Shown: positions 41,382-51,828 of the stretch, one piece after another
Layout of the letters: every line of letters starts with the position of its first letter
How positions within the stretch are numbered: position 1 is the first letter of the stretch
NCBI RefSeq assembly: GCF_006517435.1
Contig: NZ_VHQG01000002.1
Span: 1,320,799 to 1,384,798, forward strand
Length of the DNA stretch: 64,000 nt
Origin: Schumannella soli
GTDB taxonomy: Bacteria; Actinomycetota; Actinomycetes; Actinomycetales; Microbacteriaceae
Reading direction: 5' to 3'
Made by a program: the position numbers and the translations under genes
The notes under the pieces: model-generated
What the model was told of the DNA's origin: nothing
Seen by the model: the letters and a program-made list of their open reading frames with translations, nothing else
Database searches by the model: none

Positions 41382-42305
41382 CTAGATGCCGCCGGCGCCG
41401 GTGCCGCCGGCGTCGGGGTTCGCCAGGCGCATCACCGATGTGCCGGTCGGGAAGCCGGCCAGCCCGTCATCTCCGTCGCCGCCCTTGCGTCCGCCCTTGC
41501 GCCCGCCGCCGCGCAGGCGCACCTCGAGCAGCTTCGCGAAGCCCGCGAGCACGAGGCAGAGCGCGATGTAGATCGAGCCCATGACGATCGCGGAGGGGAT
41601 GATCGGCGAGCCGTACTGCAGCTGCGTTCCGTAGAACTTCGCGAGGTACAGCAGCTCCTGGTAGGTGACGATGAAGCCGAGCGCGGTGTCCTTGAGCACG
41701 ACCACGAGCTGCGCCACGATGATCGGCAGCATCGCGCGCACCGCCTGCGGCAGCAGGATCATGCGCATCAGCTGCCCCTTGCGCAGGCCGATCGCCATGC
41801 CGGCCTCGCGCTGGCCTTTGGGAAGTGACTCGACGCCCGCACGGAAGATCTCGGCGAAGACGGCGCCGTTGTACAGCGTGAGACCCGCGACCACCGCGAT
41901 GAACGGCGTGAGGCGGATGCCGATGGTCGGCAGGCCGTAGTAGAAGAGCATCATCAGGATCAGCAGCGGGATCGCGCGGAAGAGCTCGGTGATCAGCATC
42001 ACCGGCACCCGCACCGCGGCGTGATCGCTGAGTCGCCCCATCGCCAGCACGAATCCGAGCACGATCGCCAGCACGCCGCCGACGGCGAAGGCGGCGAGGG
42101 TGCGGGCGAGGGCGGCGAGGATGTCGTTCCACACCAGCGCGTACCCGAAGATCGACCACTTCTGGGCCGAGAACTGCCCTGTGACGGCGAAGCGGTAGAC
42201 GATGAATCCGAGGATCACCGCGACCACCACCACGGTGATGGCGCCGATGACGACCTGGCGCCGGCGCGCCCGGGGGCCGGGGGTGTCGAAGAGCACCGAG
42301 CTCAT
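41382..42305 (-). CDS. gluD: Polar amino acid ABC transporter permease (GluD-like)
   Basis: 307 residues; HisM/GlnP-type inner-membrane permease. Hydrophobic helices start at about residue 20, and the EAA loop contacting the ATPase is [22 protein letters not shown], preceded by [18 protein letters not shown] and the [19 protein letters not shown] segment. The last 40 residues are a Gly/Lys-rich tail ([12 protein letters not shown]). It overlaps the other permease gene by ATGA; the two presumably form a heterodimer channel. Confidence 0.88.
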   Translation of the reverse strand: MSSVLFDTPGPRARRRQVVIGAITVVVVAVILGFIVYRFAVTGQFSAQKWSIFGYALVWNDILAALARTLAAFAVGGVLAIVLGFVLAMGRLSDHAAVRVPVMLITELFRAIPLLILMMLFYYGLPTIGIRLTPFIAVVAGLTLYNGAVFAEIFRAGVESLPKGQREAGMAIGLRKGQLMRMILLPQAVRAMLPIIVAQLVVVLKDTALGFIVTYQELLYLAKFYGTQLQYGSPIIPSAIVMGSIYIALCLVLAGFAKLLEVRLRGGGRKGGRKGGDGDDGLAGFPTGTSVMRLANPDAGGTGAGGI

Positions 42306-42949
42306 CGGGCCAGCCTCCACTTCTTCTCGAGGGCGCGTTGCGCCCAGGACAGCAACGCGGCCAGCGCGATGAAGATGACCGCCACCCAGAGCAGCACGAC
42401 CAGCTGCGGCTCGCCGCGCTCGGAGAGGTAGGCGCGGATCGCGCCCGCGTCGAGCACCGAGAAGCCGGCCGCGATGGTCGTGTTCTTCAGCAGCGCGATG
42501 AAGACGTTCATGAGCGGCGGGATGATCGCGCGGAACGCCTGGGGCAGCACGACCAGCGTCATCGACTGGCCGAAGGTGAGCCCGATGGCCCGCGCCGCCT
42601 CCGCCTGGCCGAGCGGAACCGTGTTGATTCCGGAGCGCAGCGCTTCGGCGACGTAGGTGGCCGTATAGAGCGACAGCGCGATGATCGCGAGCACGATGTA
42701 GTCGGCGCGCGGCAGCCCGAGCTTCGGGTAGCCGAAGACGAAGAAGAAGAAGATCAGCGTCAGCGGGGTGTTGCGCACGAGGTTGACGTAGATGGTGCCC
42801 AACGCGCGCATCGGCGCGACGGGTGAGACCCGGAAGGAGCCGACGATGGTCCCGAGCACCAGGGCGATGAGCCCCGACGCGAAGAACATGATCAGCGTGT
42901 TGCGGAACCCCGTCACGAAGATGTCGAGGTTGTCGAGCAGCACGTTCAC
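42302..42949 (-). CDS. gluC: Polar amino acid ABC transporter permease (GluC-like)
   Basis: 215 residues, about five helices. Typical blocks: GFRNTLIMFFASGLIALVLG, RNTPLTLIFFFFVFGYPKLG, ALRSGINTVPLGQAEAARAIGLTFGQSMTLVVLPQA, where the EAA motif lies. GTG start with AAGGAG nearby. A perfect 13-bp hairpin lies between gluB and this gene, which may lower its expression relative to the binding protein. Confidence 0.88.
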   Translation of the reverse strand: MNVLLDNLDIFVTGFRNTLIMFFASGLIALVLGTIVGSFRVSPVAPMRALGTIYVNLVRNTPLTLIFFFFVFGYPKLGLPRADYIVLAIIALSLYTATYVAEALRSGINTVPLGQAEAARAIGLTFGQSMTLVVLPQAFRAIIPPLMNVFIALLKNTTIAAGFSVLDAGAIRAYLSERGEPQLVVLLWVAVIFIALAALLSWAQRALEKKWRLAR

Positions 42950-42982
42950 GCGCGCTCCTTCCGGTGCGATCGAATGGTGGAT

Positions 42983-43013
42983 GCGGGGCGGCGCCGCCTC
43001 GGCGCCGCCCCGC
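42983..43013 (-). other. Intercistronic hairpin between gluB and gluC
   Basis: GCGGGGCGGCGCC pairs perfectly with GGCGCCGCCCCGC around GCCTC, 8 bp after the gluB stop. Partial terminator or 3' stabiliser of the binding-protein message. Confidence 0.7.
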
Positions 43014-43021
43014 CGTGCCGA

Positions 43022-43927
43022 CTACTGGTAGTCGTCGACCTCGGGCTGGTCGACCTTGGTGCCGGAGGCGCCCAGGGTCGCGTCGTAGATGCCCGTCCAG
43101 ACCTCGCTGCCGTCGGTGAAGGTCTTGTTGATGAAGTGGCGCAGTGCCGAGTCGCCCTTCGGCAGGCCGACGCCGTACTTCTCGGTGCTGAACGGCTTGC
43201 CGACGACCTCGAGGTCGTCCGGAGCCTGCGCGGCGTAGCCGATGAGGATCGCCTCGTCGGTGGTCACCGCGTCGACGCTGCCGTCGTTGAGCGCGTCGAC
43301 GCACTGCGAGTAGGTGTCGAACTCGGTCGTCTTGGTGTCGGGGAAGTTCGCCTTGATGTTCTGGATCGGCGTCGAGCCCGTCGCCGAGCAGACGGTCTTG
43401 CCGGCGAGGTCCTTCTCGGACTTGATCTCGGTGTTGCCCTTCTTCACCAGCAGACCCTGGCCCGTGACGAAGTAGGGGCCGGCGAAGTCGATCTGCTGCT
43501 TGCGGGCATCCGTGATCGAGTAGGTGCCGACGTAGTAGTCGATGTCGCCGTTCACGATCGCCGACTCGCGGTTCGCGCTCGGGATCGCCTTGAACTCGAT
43601 CTGCTTCTCGCTGAAGCCGAGCGACGCGGCGATCCACTTGGCGATCTCGATGTCGAAACCGGAGCGCTTGCCGGTGGCCGCGTCCAGGAAGCCGAGGTTC
43701 GGCTGGTCCTCCTTGACGCCGACCGTGATCTTGCCGGCGGCCTTGGCCTTGTCGTACGTCGGGCTTCCGGTCAGATCGACGTTGTCCGCGACCGTGTACA
43801 GGTCCTTCGGCGGCTCGGAGGCGTCTCCGCCGCCGGCCGAAGGCGGGGCGCCCTGGGCGCATCCCGCCAATGTCAGTGCCGCCGCGGCGGCCGTCGCGAC
43901 GATCGCGACGCTCCACTTCTTGCGCAT
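43022..43927 (-). CDS. gluB: Glutamate-type ABC transporter substrate-binding lipoprotein
   Basis: 301 residues. Signal peptide MRKKWSVAIVATAAAAALTL ends in the lipobox LAGC, so the mature protein is lipid-anchored on the outer face of the membrane. Periplasmic-binding fold type 3: KITVGVKEDQPNLGFLDAATGKRSGFDIEIAKWIA, GDIDYYVGTYSITDARKQQIDFAGPYF, GKTVCSATGSTPIQNIK. Resembles GluB of corynebacteria; glutamate or a related acidic amino acid is the likely ligand. Confidence 0.9.
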   Translation of the reverse strand: MRKKWSVAIVATAAAAALTLAGCAQGAPPSAGGGDASEPPKDLYTVADNVDLTGSPTYDKAKAAGKITVGVKEDQPNLGFLDAATGKRSGFDIEIAKWIAASLGFSEKQIEFKAIPSANRESAIVNGDIDYYVGTYSITDARKQQIDFAGPYFVTGQGLLVKKGNTEIKSEKDLAGKTVCSATGSTPIQNIKANFPDTKTTEFDTYSQCVDALNDGSVDAVTTDEAILIGYAAQAPDDLEVVGKPFSTEKYGVGLPKGDSALRHFINKTFTDGSEVWTGIYDATLGASGTKVDQPEVDDYQ

Positions 43928-43950
43928 GCTGTGTTCCTCTCCTCGGTGCG

Positions 43951-44068
43951 GACCGGGTCACGGTCCGGAGTCTCTGGTCGGGTTGCCGCCCCTTGTGGGG
44001 CGGGTGGTGCTGCCACGGCCTCCGTCGTCGGAGCCGGGACGTCAGCGAGGCGGACGCGATCCGCCTCG
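43951..44068 (-). other. Hairpin cluster between gluA and gluB
   Basis: Three stems in 144 bp: GGACCG/CGGTCC near 43951-43968, CCGCCCC/GGGGCGG at 43986-44003 and CGAGGCGGA/TCCGCCTCG at 44046-44068. The last follows the gluA stop directly and looks like a partial terminator, which would let gluA and gluBCD levels differ. Confidence 0.55.
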
Positions 44069-44071
44069 GAA

Positions 44072-44809
44072 TCAGTGGGTGAGGATCTTCGACAGGAAGT
44101 CCTTGGCGCGGTCGGACTCCGGGTTCGTGAAGAAGTCCTCGGGCTTGCGGTCTTCGACGATCTGCCCGTCGGCCATGAAGACGACGCGGTCGGCGGCCTT
44201 GCGAGCGAAGCCCATCTCGTGGGTGACGACGATCATCGTCATGCCCTCCTTGGCCAGCTGGACCATGGTGTCGAGCACCTCGTTGATCATCTCCGGGTCG
44301 AGGGCCGATGTCGGCTCGTCGAACAGGATGAGCTGCGGGTCCATCGCGAGGGCGCGGGCGATCGCGACGCGCTGCTGCTGACCGCCCGAGAGCTGAGCGG
44401 GGAGCTTCTTCGCCTGGTTGGCGACGCCGACGCGGTCGAGCAGCTCCATGGCGCGCTTCTCGGCCTCCGCCTTGCTCTTGCCGCGCACCTTGATGGGACC
44501 GAGCGTGACGTTCTCGAGGATCGTCTTGTGCGCGAAGAGGTTGAACGACTGGAACACCATGCCGACGTCGGCCCGCAGCCTCGCGAGCGCGGCGCCCTCA
44601 CTGGGAAGCGGGGTACCGCCGATGGTGATCGTGCCGTCGTCGATCGTCTCCAGGCGGTTGATCGCGCGGCAGAGGGTCGACTTGCCCGATCCGGACGGGC
44701 CGATCACGACGACGACCTCGCCCTTGGCGACCGTCGTCGAGATGTTCTTCAGAACATGCAGATCGCCGTAGTGCTTGTTGACGGAATCGAGGACGACCAG
44801 AGGTTCCAT
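44072..44809 (-). CDS. gluA: Polar amino acid ABC transporter ATPase (GluA-like)
   Basis: 245 residues, complete ABC domain: Walker A VIGPSGSGKSTLCRAINRLE, signature LSGGQQQRVAIARALAMDP, Walker B LILFDEPTSALDPE and switch His in VVTHEMGFARKAADRV. It is first in the gluABCD operon and drives uptake through the two permeases. ATG start. The upstream 145 bp hold a CCCC/GGGG hairpin and no clear leaderless -10. Confidence 0.93.
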   Translation of the reverse strand: MEPLVVLDSVNKHYGDLHVLKNISTTVAKGEVVVVIGPSGSGKSTLCRAINRLETIDDGTITIGGTPLPSEGAALARLRADVGMVFQSFNLFAHKTILENVTLGPIKVRGKSKAEAEKRAMELLDRVGVANQAKKLPAQLSGGQQQRVAIARALAMDPQLILFDEPTSALDPEMINEVLDTMVQLAKEGMTMIVVTHEMGFARKAADRVVFMADGQIVEDRKPEDFFTNPESDRAKDFLSKILTH

Positions 44810-44954
44810 CTAGACAGACAAGCAGACCCCCGCATGAGGGGCAATCCCCGACGCACAACGTAACCAGGCCGTAACGCAGATCCGACATGTGTCGGCGAGA
44901 TCGGATGCCGTCGGCGGCATGAATCGACAGCGGCGGCGGTCGGCGGCCGTCGCG

Positions 44955-45764
44955 TCAGGCCCGCGCGCGCTGCGCGAAGGCACTCTGGTAGAGGCAGACC
45001 GAGGCGGCCGTCGCCAGGTTCATCGACTCGGCGTGACCGTAGATCGGCACCCTCACCGAGGCATCGGCGAGGGCGACGTGCTCGTCGAGCAGACCCCGGG
45101 CCTCGTTGCCGAAGAGCCACGCCGTCGGCTCGGCCAGGCGCTCCCCCAGGTCGGGCAGCTCTCCCCCGTCGATGTCGGCGGCCAGGATCGTCACGCCGGC
45201 AGCGCGCAGCCGGTCGAGGGTCGGCTCCAGCTCGAGATCCTGGACGATCGGCAAGTGGAACAGCGAACCCGTGGTCGAGCGCACGACCTTCGGGTTGTAC
45301 ATGTCGACGCTGCGGCCGGTCAGCAGCACCGCATCGGCGCCGGCGGCGTCGGCGGCGCGGATGATCGTGCCGGCGTTGCCGGGATCGCGGATCTCCTCGA
45401 GCACGGCGACGAGTCGCGGGCCGGCGGCGAGCACCGCATCCAGGTCGGAGCTGAGGTGGCGGGCCGTCGCGACAACGCCCTGCGGGGTGACCGTGTCGGC
45501 CATCGCCTCGAGCACGTTGTCGCGCACGGGCTGGGCTTCGACACCCTGGGCGGCGGCGAGCGCGATGAGATCGGCGAGGCGGTCCTGCACCGAGACGCTC
45601 ACGTAGAGGTCGACGAGCAGTTCGGGGCGATAGCGCAGCGCCTCGTCCACGGCCTGAGGGCCTTCGAGCAGGAAGAGGCCGGTGTCGGCGCGGGCGCCGC
45701 GCTTGGCGAGCTTCGCCACGGCGCGCACCCGCGGCGAACGCGGATTGTCGATCACGGTCGGCAT
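44955..45764 (-). CDS. TrmH/SpoU-family RNA 2'-O-ribose methyltransferase
   Basis: 269 residues: an N-terminal substrate-binding domain (about 1-105) and a trefoil-knot SPOUT domain with motifs LEEIRDPGNAGTIIRAADAAG, WLFGNEARGL and VPIYGHAESMNLATAASVCLYQ. It belongs to the tsnR-like group next to rplT in actinobacteria and most likely methylates 23S rRNA. It starts 116 bp after rplT on the same strand, past a strong terminator. Confidence 0.92.
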   Translation of the reverse strand: MPTVIDNPRSPRVRAVAKLAKRGARADTGLFLLEGPQAVDEALRYRPELLVDLYVSVSVQDRLADLIALAAAQGVEAQPVRDNVLEAMADTVTPQGVVATARHLSSDLDAVLAAGPRLVAVLEEIRDPGNAGTIIRAADAAGADAVLLTGRSVDMYNPKVVRSTTGSLFHLPIVQDLELEPTLDRLRAAGVTILAADIDGGELPDLGERLAEPTAWLFGNEARGLLDEHVALADASVRVPIYGHAESMNLATAASVCLYQSAFAQRARA

Positions 45765-45790
45765 CGTAACGAAGACCGGCGGCGGGAACG

Positions 45791-45830
45791 CGAACGGCGC
45801 GCATCCCCCGAGAGGAATGCGCGCCGTTCG
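45791..45830 (-). terminator. Terminator after infC-rpmI-rplT
   Basis: Perfect 14-bp stem CGAACGGCGCGCAT/ATGCGCGCCGTTCG with a 12-nt loop, 50 bp past the rplT stop. Confidence 0.8.
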
Positions 45831-45880
45831 TGTCGTTCTCTGCGTGGTCGTCAGACGGTCACGGGATGCCGAGCATCAGC

Positions 45881-46267
45881 TCATGCGGCGTCGGCCTTGG
45901 CGTTGACGTCGGCCGGGAGCGCCTTCTTGGCGGTCTCGACGAGCGCCGCGAAGGTCGCCGCGTCGTTGACCGCGAGCTCCGCGAGGATGCGACGGTCGAC
46001 CTCGACACCGGCGAGACCCAGACCCTGGATCAGGCGGTTGTAGGTGAGGCCGTTCGCACGCGACGCGGCGTTGATGCGCTGGATCCAGAGGCGGCGGAAC
46101 TCGCCCTTCTTGGCGCGACGGTCGCGGTAGGCGTAGACGAGCGAGTGAGTGACCTGCTCCTTGGCCTTGCGGTAGAGGCGCGATCGCTGACCGCGGTATC
46201 CCTCTGCGCGCTCGAGGATGACCCGGCGCTTCTTGTGGGCGTTGACTGCGCGCTTGACACGTGCCAT
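45881..46267 (-). CDS. rplT: 50S ribosomal protein L20
   Basis: 128 residues. Begins [19 protein letters not shown] and has the L20 blocks [20 protein letters not shown] and [24 protein letters not shown]. It has a short Lys/Ala-rich tail. L20 binds 23S rRNA early in 50S assembly. It follows rpmI after 30 bp. Confidence 0.98.
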   Translation of the reverse strand: MARVKRAVNAHKKRRVILERAEGYRGQRSRLYRKAKEQVTHSLVYAYRDRRAKKGEFRRLWIQRINAASRANGLTYNRLIQGLGLAGVEVDRRILAELAVNDAATFAALVETAKKALPADVNAKADAA

Positions 46268-46297
46268 TTCAGTTCGTCCTTAAATCCGTAGCCGGGC

Positions 46298-46484
46298 TTA
46301 CTTGCCCAGGAGCTTCTTGATGACCTTGGCGTCCTGCGGAGCGAGGACGACGTCGCGGTTGAGGCGACGGGTGAGCTCGCTCGACTTGCGCTCGAGGTTG
46401 TGGCGCATGCCCGCGCCCTGCTTCACGACCTTGCCGGTGCCGGTGAGGCGGAACCGCTTCTTCGCACCCGAGTGCGTCTTCTGC

Positions 46485-46492
<8 letters not shown>
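46298..46492 (-). CDS. rpmI: 50S ribosomal protein L35
   Basis: 64 residues, starting [20 protein letters not shown] with the family end [18 protein letters not shown]. The start codon lies inside the end of infC: the eight bases ATGCCTAA contain both the rpmI ATG and the infC TAA, which couples the two. Confidence 0.98.
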
Positions 46493-47126
<634 letters not shown>

Positions 47127-47132
47127 GCGGAA

Positions 47133-47137
47133 CTCCT
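47133..47137 (-). promoter_or_regulatory. infC ribosome binding site deciding the AUC start
   Basis: AGGAG on the minus strand, 6 nt before the ATC codon at 47126. Confidence 0.75.
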
Positions 47138-47351
47138 TACGACGGGATGCTGCGTGCTCCGCTCCGTCCAGGCGGACGGGGCGCATCGAAAGGAGGAGAA
47201 TGAACTCTTCATCGGTCGCGAGCGACCGCATCACCCTTGCGCTGCCGGACGGATCCGACGGAGTGAAAACGACCCGGCACCTCTGCAGAAGCGCGGTGCG
47301 GGTGGGAGCGGAACTCCTCTTTCGAACCGGGGAGACCCCGGAGCCTCGTCG

Positions 47352-47360
47352 ATGATAGCA
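47352..47360 (-). promoter_or_regulatory. Extended -10 promoter of the infC operon
   Basis: TGC-TATCAT on the minus strand (TG at the extended -10 position); no good -35. The leader to the AUC is about 220 nt and contains hairpins CCGGGG/CCCCGG (47327-47341) and CGTCC/GGACG near 47175. Confidence 0.5.
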
Positions 47361-47412
47361 GGCTTCCGCCCGGCGCGGGCGTCGGCGGCCGGTGAGACGG
47401 CGCACGAGCGAA

Positions 47413-47418
47413 TAGGCT
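47413..47418 (+). promoter_or_regulatory. -10 element of the DUF1844 gene (leaderless)
   Basis: TAGGCT, 6 nt before the GTG at 47425. Confidence 0.45.
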
Positions 47419-47424
47419 CGGTGG

Positions 47425-47841
47425 GTGACCGACGCGCCCCATGCCCACGACGACCACTCGGTCGACCACGACTCCGCCGACCACGGGGCGGAGACCAGCT
47501 TCTCCTACTCCGCCGACGACGAGATCCGCGACATCTCCGAGGTGCCGGCCGTCGAGCTGATCAACACGGTCGCGGTGCACCTCATGAGCGCCGCCGCCGT
47601 CAAGCTCGGTCTCGGCGACGGACCGGATGCGGCACGCGAGCTCGACCTCGACGAGGCGCGCAAGCTCATCACCTCGCTTGCCGGGCTGATCACGGCCGCC
47701 GCCCCCGAGGTCTCCGACTCTCACGCCCGCCCGCTGCGCGACGGGCTCCGTTCGCTGCAGCTGGCGTTCCGCGAGGCCTCGCCGATCCCCGACCCGATCG
47801 GCAAGGGACCCGGCGAGAAGTGGACCGGGCCGGTCACCTGA
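47425..47841 (+). CDS. DUF1844-family protein
   Basis: 138 residues. The first 30 residues are His/Asp-rich ([16 protein letters not shown]), a possible metal-binding tail. The DUF1844 core follows: [33 protein letters not shown] and [17 protein letters not shown]. Function unknown; the gene is regularly divergent from infC in actinobacteria. GTG start, leaderless type. Confidence 0.85.
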   Translation: MTDAPHAHDDHSVDHDSADHGAETSFSYSADDEIRDISEVPAVELINTVAVHLMSAAAVKLGLGDGPDAARELDLDEARKLITSLAGLITAAAPEVSDSHARPLRDGLRSLQLAFREASPIPDPIGKGPGEKWTGPVT

Positions 47842-47857
47842 GCCCGGCGCAGCTCGT

Positions 47858-48610
47858 CTAGCCGACCACCCGGACTGCGAGCGAATCCACCCGCTCGGCG
47901 AGCAGCGCATCCGCACTCCACTTCGCGCCGAGCCTCTGCAGCACCGCCGCACGCTCGGCGTCGGCGAGTTCCTCGGAGAGCGCGACCGCGACGAGCAGCT
48001 CGGGTCCGGCGAGCCGCGCATCCGCGTCGCCGGACAGCGCGCGGATGCCGAGCACGGCCGGCTCGTCGGCCGTCGCCGCCTCGAGTGCGGCAGCGATCGC
48101 CGGATCCTCGTCGGCCGGCACGAAGGCGGCCTCGAGGGCGAGGGCCGCGAGATGGCTCCGGCGCAGGCCGAACTCGGTCGGCGTCGTCGGGTCGAGCACG
48201 ACCCGGTCGGTCCCCTCGCCCGCCGCCGCGATCGCGACCCGGCGGGCCTCGACCGGAACGGGACGCGCGACGGGATTCCAGGCCTGCATGGCCGCGACGC
48301 CGGTGAACGCGGGCAGCACGGGGCCGCCATCCGGACCGGCGACCGTCACGAGCGACAGCTCCTGGGTCTTGTCGACGAGCTGGCCGTGCGCGCCGATCCC
48401 CTCGTCGCCGCGTTCGACGAGCAGCGGCACGAGCAGGCGCACGGGGCGCAGCGCCTCGATCACCTCCTGCACGCCGACCTCCCGCGCGCGGAAGCGCTGG
48501 ATCGACTCGATCAGCCGCGGATCGGCGCTGCCGTCGTCACCCGCCGCCGGGTTCGGCTCGAACGACCTCCCCGCGAAGGGGACGCCCGCCGAATCCGCGT
48601 GCGGCGTCAT
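47858..48610 (-). CDS. SseB-family protein
   Basis: 250 residues. The SseB N-terminal domain (about 60-165) is seen in VRLLVPLLVERGDEGIGAHG, QELSLVTVAGPDGGPVLPAFTG and AMQAWNPVARPVPVEARRVA; a second domain (about 170-250) completes it. Related to enhanced serine sensitivity proteins of unknown biochemical role. It begins 4 bp after priA's stop, so it belongs to the histidine operon transcript. Confidence 0.85.
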   Translation of the reverse strand: MTPHADSAGVPFAGRSFEPNPAAGDDGSADPRLIESIQRFRAREVGVQEVIEALRPVRLLVPLLVERGDEGIGAHGQLVDKTQELSLVTVAGPDGGPVLPAFTGVAAMQAWNPVARPVPVEARRVAIAAAGEGTDRVVLDPTTPTEFGLRRSHLAALALEAAFVPADEDPAIAAALEAATADEPAVLGIRALSGDADARLAGPELLVAVALSEELADAERAAVLQRLGAKWSADALLAERVDSLAVRVVG

Positions 48611-48614
48611 CCGG

Positions 48615-49364
48615 TCAGATCCCGGCGACGTCGAGCGCCTCGGCCAGCGTGAATGCGCCGGCGTAGAGCGCCTTGCCGACGATCGCGCCCTCGATGCCCG
48701 ACGGCACGAGCTCGCGCAGCGCGGCGATGTCGTCGAGGTTCGAGATGCCGCCGGAGGCGACCACCGGCTTGTCGGTGCGCTCGGCGACCTGCTGCAGCAG
48801 CTCCAGGTTCGGCCCGCGCAGCGTGCCGTCCTTCGTGACGTCGGTCACGACGTAGCGGGCGCAGCCGGCGTCTTCGAGGCGGTCGAGCACCGTCCACAGG
48901 TCGCCGCCGTCGCGGGTCCAGCCGCGCGCGGCGAGCGTCGTGCCGCGCACGTCGAGGCCGACGGCGATCGCCTCGCCGTACTCGGCTATCACGTGAGCGG
49001 CCCATTCGGGGTTCTCGAGGGCGGCGGTGCCGAGGTTGATGCGCTTGGCGCCGGTCGCGAGCGCCGCCTCGAGGCTGGCGTCGTCACGGATGCCGCCTGA
49101 CAGCTCGACGTTCAGCTCGCGCGGCACGCTCTTGATGACCCGCTTGATGACGGCGCGGTTGTCGCCGCGGCCGAAGGCGGCATCCAGGTCGACCAGGTGG
49201 ATCCACTCGGCCCCCTGCTCGACCCACACCCCGGCGGCCTCGACCGGGTCGCCGTAGTCGGTCTCGCTGCCGGCCTCGCCCTGGGTGAGGCGCACGGCCT
49301 TGCCGTCGGCGACGTCGACCGCGGGCAGGAGGGTGAGACGCGGGGCGGAGTTGAACTCGGTCAT
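48615..49364 (-). CDS. priA: Phosphoribosyl isomerase A (HisA/TrpF bifunctional)
   Basis: 249 residues of the HisA (beta/alpha)8 barrel: [19 protein letters not shown] with the catalytic Asp, [48 protein letters not shown] with the second Asp, and the phosphate loop [11 protein letters not shown]. In actinobacteria lacking trpF this enzyme serves both histidine (ProFAR) and tryptophan (PRA) pathways; the bifunctional role is taken from the phylum, not proven here. 99 bp separate it from hisH. Confidence 0.93.
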   Translation of the reverse strand: MTEFNSAPRLTLLPAVDVADGKAVRLTQGEAGSETDYGDPVEAAGVWVEQGAEWIHLVDLDAAFGRGDNRAVIKRVIKSVPRELNVELSGGIRDDASLEAALATGAKRINLGTAALENPEWAAHVIAEYGEAIAVGLDVRGTTLAARGWTRDGGDLWTVLDRLEDAGCARYVVTDVTKDGTLRGPNLELLQQVAERTDKPVVASGGISNLDDIAALRELVPSGIEGAIVGKALYAGAFTLAEALDVAGI

Positions 49365-49463
49365 TGCGGGTGGATCCTCGGGATGTCGGTCGTGCGGTCG
49401 GTCAGTCGGTGGTGCGGGGATGCGGGCCGCGGCGCCCCGGACGGACGCACGCGACCCACCGGG

Positions 49464-50096
49464 TCAGAGTCGGTCGATCCAGTTGCGCAGCAGGCGGATG
49501 CCGGCCTCGCCGGACTTCTCGGGGTGGAACTGCGTCGCCGAGAGCGGGCCGTTCTCCACGGCCGCGAGGAAGCGGCCGCCGTGGTCGGACCAGGTCAGTT
49601 TCGGACTCGTGTGCTGCGGCGACTCGGGCAGGTCCCAGCTGCGCGCGGCGTAGGAGTGCACGAAGTAGAAGCGCTCGTCGGCGAGCCCGTCGAAGAGCTG
49701 CGAGCCGGTGTCGGGCGCCACTGTGTTCCAGCCCATGTGCGGCAGCACGGGGGCCTCGAGCTCGTCGACCGTGCCGGGCCACTCCCCCAGACCCTCGGCC
49801 TCGACGCCGCGCTCGACCCCGCGGTCGAAGAGCACCTGCATGCCGACGCAGATGCCGAGCACCGGGCGGCCGCCGGCGAGACGACGTCCGATCAGCTCGC
49901 CTCCGCGCACCTTCTGCAGCGCATCCATGACCGCCGAGAACGCGCCGACGCCGGGCACCAGCAGGCCGTCGGCCTCGAGCACCTTCATGCGGTCGGCCGT
50001 CAGCTCGACGTCGGCCCCGGCGGCCTCGAGCGCCTTGACGGCGGAGTGCACATTGCCCGAGCCGTAGTCGAGCACGACGACCGAGGGTCGGGTCAC
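49464..50096 (-). CDS. hisH: Imidazole glycerol phosphate synthase glutaminase subunit
   Basis: 210 residues, class I glutamine amidotransferase: oxyanion strand [16 protein letters not shown], nucleophile elbow [11 protein letters not shown] and the His/Glu pair in [13 protein letters not shown]. It supplies ammonia to HisF, which is outside the window. GTG start overlaps the hisB stop. Confidence 0.96.
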   Translation of the reverse strand: MTRPSVVVLDYGSGNVHSAVKALEAAGADVELTADRMKVLEADGLLVPGVGAFSAVMDALQKVRGGELIGRRLAGGRPVLGICVGMQVLFDRGVERGVEAEGLGEWPGTVDELEAPVLPHMGWNTVAPDTGSQLFDGLADERFYFVHSYAARSWDLPESPQHTSPKLTWSDHGGRFLAAVENGPLSATQFHPEKSGEAGIRLLRNWIDRL

Positions 50097-50698
50097 AGGG
50101 CGCCCTTGGTCGAGGGCACGCCGGTGACGCGCGGATCGGGCTCGACGGCCTTGCGGAACGCGCGCGCGAAGGCCTTGAACTGCGCCTCGGCGATGTGGTG
50201 CGGGTCGCGGCCGGCGAGCACGGTGAGGTGCACGCTGAGTCCGGCGTGGAAGGTGATCGCCTCGAAGACGTGGCGGATCATCGATCCGGTGAAGTGGCCG
50301 CCGATGAGGTGCAGCGCGTATCCCTCCGGCTCGCCGCTGTGCACCAGGTACGGGCGCCCGGAGACATCCACGACCGCGCGCGCGAGCGCCTCGTCGAGCG
50401 GAACGTGGGCGTCGCCGAAGCGGCCGATGCCCTGCTTGTCGCCGAGCGCCTGACGGATCGCGGTGCCGAGCGTGATGCCGGTGTCCTCGACCGTGTGGTG
50501 CACGTCGATGTCGATGTCGCCGGTGGCCTTGACCGTGAGGTCGACCAGCGAGTGCTTCGCGAAGGCGGTGAGCAGGTGGTCGAAGAACGGGACCGAGGTC
50601 GAGATCTCGGACTTGCCGGTGCCGTCGAGGTCGAGCGAGAGCTCGATGCTCGACTCGCTCGTCGTGCGGGTCAGCTGCGCGGTGCGGCTCGCGGTCAT
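50093..50698 (-). CDS. hisB: Imidazoleglycerol-phosphate dehydratase
   Basis: 201 residues. Two copies of the metal-binding pattern are visible: [31 protein letters not shown], and later [15 protein letters not shown] with [16 protein letters not shown]. It is the monofunctional form. Its ends overlap hisC and hisH by 4 bp. Confidence 0.97.
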   Translation of the reverse strand: MTASRTAQLTRTTSESSIELSLDLDGTGKSEISTSVPFFDHLLTAFAKHSLVDLTVKATGDIDIDVHHTVEDTGITLGTAIRQALGDKQGIGRFGDAHVPLDEALARAVVDVSGRPYLVHSGEPEGYALHLIGGHFTGSMIRHVFEAITFHAGLSVHLTVLAGRDPHHIAEAQFKAFARAFRKAVEPDPRVTGVPSTKGAL

Positions 50699-51822
50699 GC
50701 CTGCGATCCTACCGAGGCGCCATCCGCCGTCTCACCGTGCGCCCCGCCCGGCCCGAGTGCCGCGAGCTGCTCGAGGAAGTAGCTCGTCTCCTGCTCGGTG
50801 CCCGCCGTCACGCGCAGCGTGTTCGGGATGCCGACGTCGCGGATCAGGATGTCTTTCGCGAACAGCGCGCGGAAGGTGGCCTGAGGGTCGTCGACGCCCC
50901 CGAAGAACACGAAGTTCGCACTCGACGGGTAGGGACGGAATCCCAGTCCCGGCAGCTCGGCGACCAGGCGGTCGCGCTGCGCGGCGATGTCGTCGACCAT
51001 CGCGAGCATCGTCGGGGCGTGCTGCAGGGCCGCGACCGCCGCGGCCTGCGTCAGCGCCGAGAGGTGATAGGGCAGGCGCACCAGGCGCAGCGCGTCGATC
51101 ACGGCCGGATCGGCGGCGAGGTAGCCGACCCGCGCGCCGGCGAAGGCGAAGGCCTTGCTCATCGTGCGCGAGACCAGGAGCCGCTCGCGTCCGGGCAGCA
51201 GGCTCAGAGCGCTCGGCTGGTCCTTCGGCATGAACTCGGCGTAGGCCTCGTCGACGAGCACGATGCCGGGCGCCGCGTCGTAGACGGCCGCGACGACATC
51301 CACCCCGAGCGGCGTGCCGGTCGGGTTGTTCGGAGCGCAGAGGAAGACGACATCGGGACGGTGCTCGGCGACCTGCGCCGCCGCCGCCTCGGGCGTGAGC
51401 TCGAAGTCGGCGTCGCGCCGGCCGGCGATCCACGTCGTGCCGGTGCCCGAGGCGATGATCGAGTGCATCGAGTACGTGGGCGGGAATCCGAGCAGGCTGC
51501 GGCCCGGCCCGCCGAACGCCTGCAGCACGTGCTGCAGCACCTCGTTCGAGCCGTTCGCAGCCCAGATGCTCTCGGGCGTGAGCCCGTGGCCGAGGTACGC
51601 GGCGAGGTGCTCCCGCAGTTCGGTGAACTCGCGGTCGGGGTAGCGGTTCACGCCGAGCACGGCGCGGGCGACGGACTCGACCACGTGCTGGGCGACCTCT
51701 TCGGGAACCGGATGCGTGTTCTCGTTGACGTTGAGCTGATAGCGCACGGGGGCCTGCGGTGCGCCGTAGGGAGTCTTGCCGCGCAGGTCATCTCGGATCG
51801 GGAGCTCGGAGAGCGATGTCAC
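50695..51822 (-). CDS. hisC: Histidinol-phosphate aminotransferase
   Basis: 375 residues, class I/II PLP enzyme: [16 protein letters not shown] near the N terminus, [39 protein letters not shown] and the PLP Lys in [18 protein letters not shown]. First gene of hisC-hisB-hisH-priA-sseB. GTG start with TAGACT 6 nt upstream. Confidence 0.95.
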   Translation of the reverse strand: MTSLSELPIRDDLRGKTPYGAPQAPVRYQLNVNENTHPVPEEVAQHVVESVARAVLGVNRYPDREFTELREHLAAYLGHGLTPESIWAANGSNEVLQHVLQAFGGPGRSLLGFPPTYSMHSIIASGTGTTWIAGRRDADFELTPEAAAAQVAEHRPDVVFLCAPNNPTGTPLGVDVVAAVYDAAPGIVLVDEAYAEFMPKDQPSALSLLPGRERLLVSRTMSKAFAFAGARVGYLAADPAVIDALRLVRLPYHLSALTQAAAVAALQHAPTMLAMVDDIAAQRDRLVAELPGLGFRPYPSSANFVFFGGVDDPQATFRALFAKDILIRDVGIPNTLRVTAGTEQETSYFLEQLAALGPGGAHGETADGASVGSQA

Positions 51823-51828
51823 CGCACG

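Noticed and set aside
47127-47405. Longer IF-3 starting at ATG 47231 or upstream
   Set aside because: The extra residues have no family resemblance, and the AAGGAG-ATC site fits the conserved N terminus.
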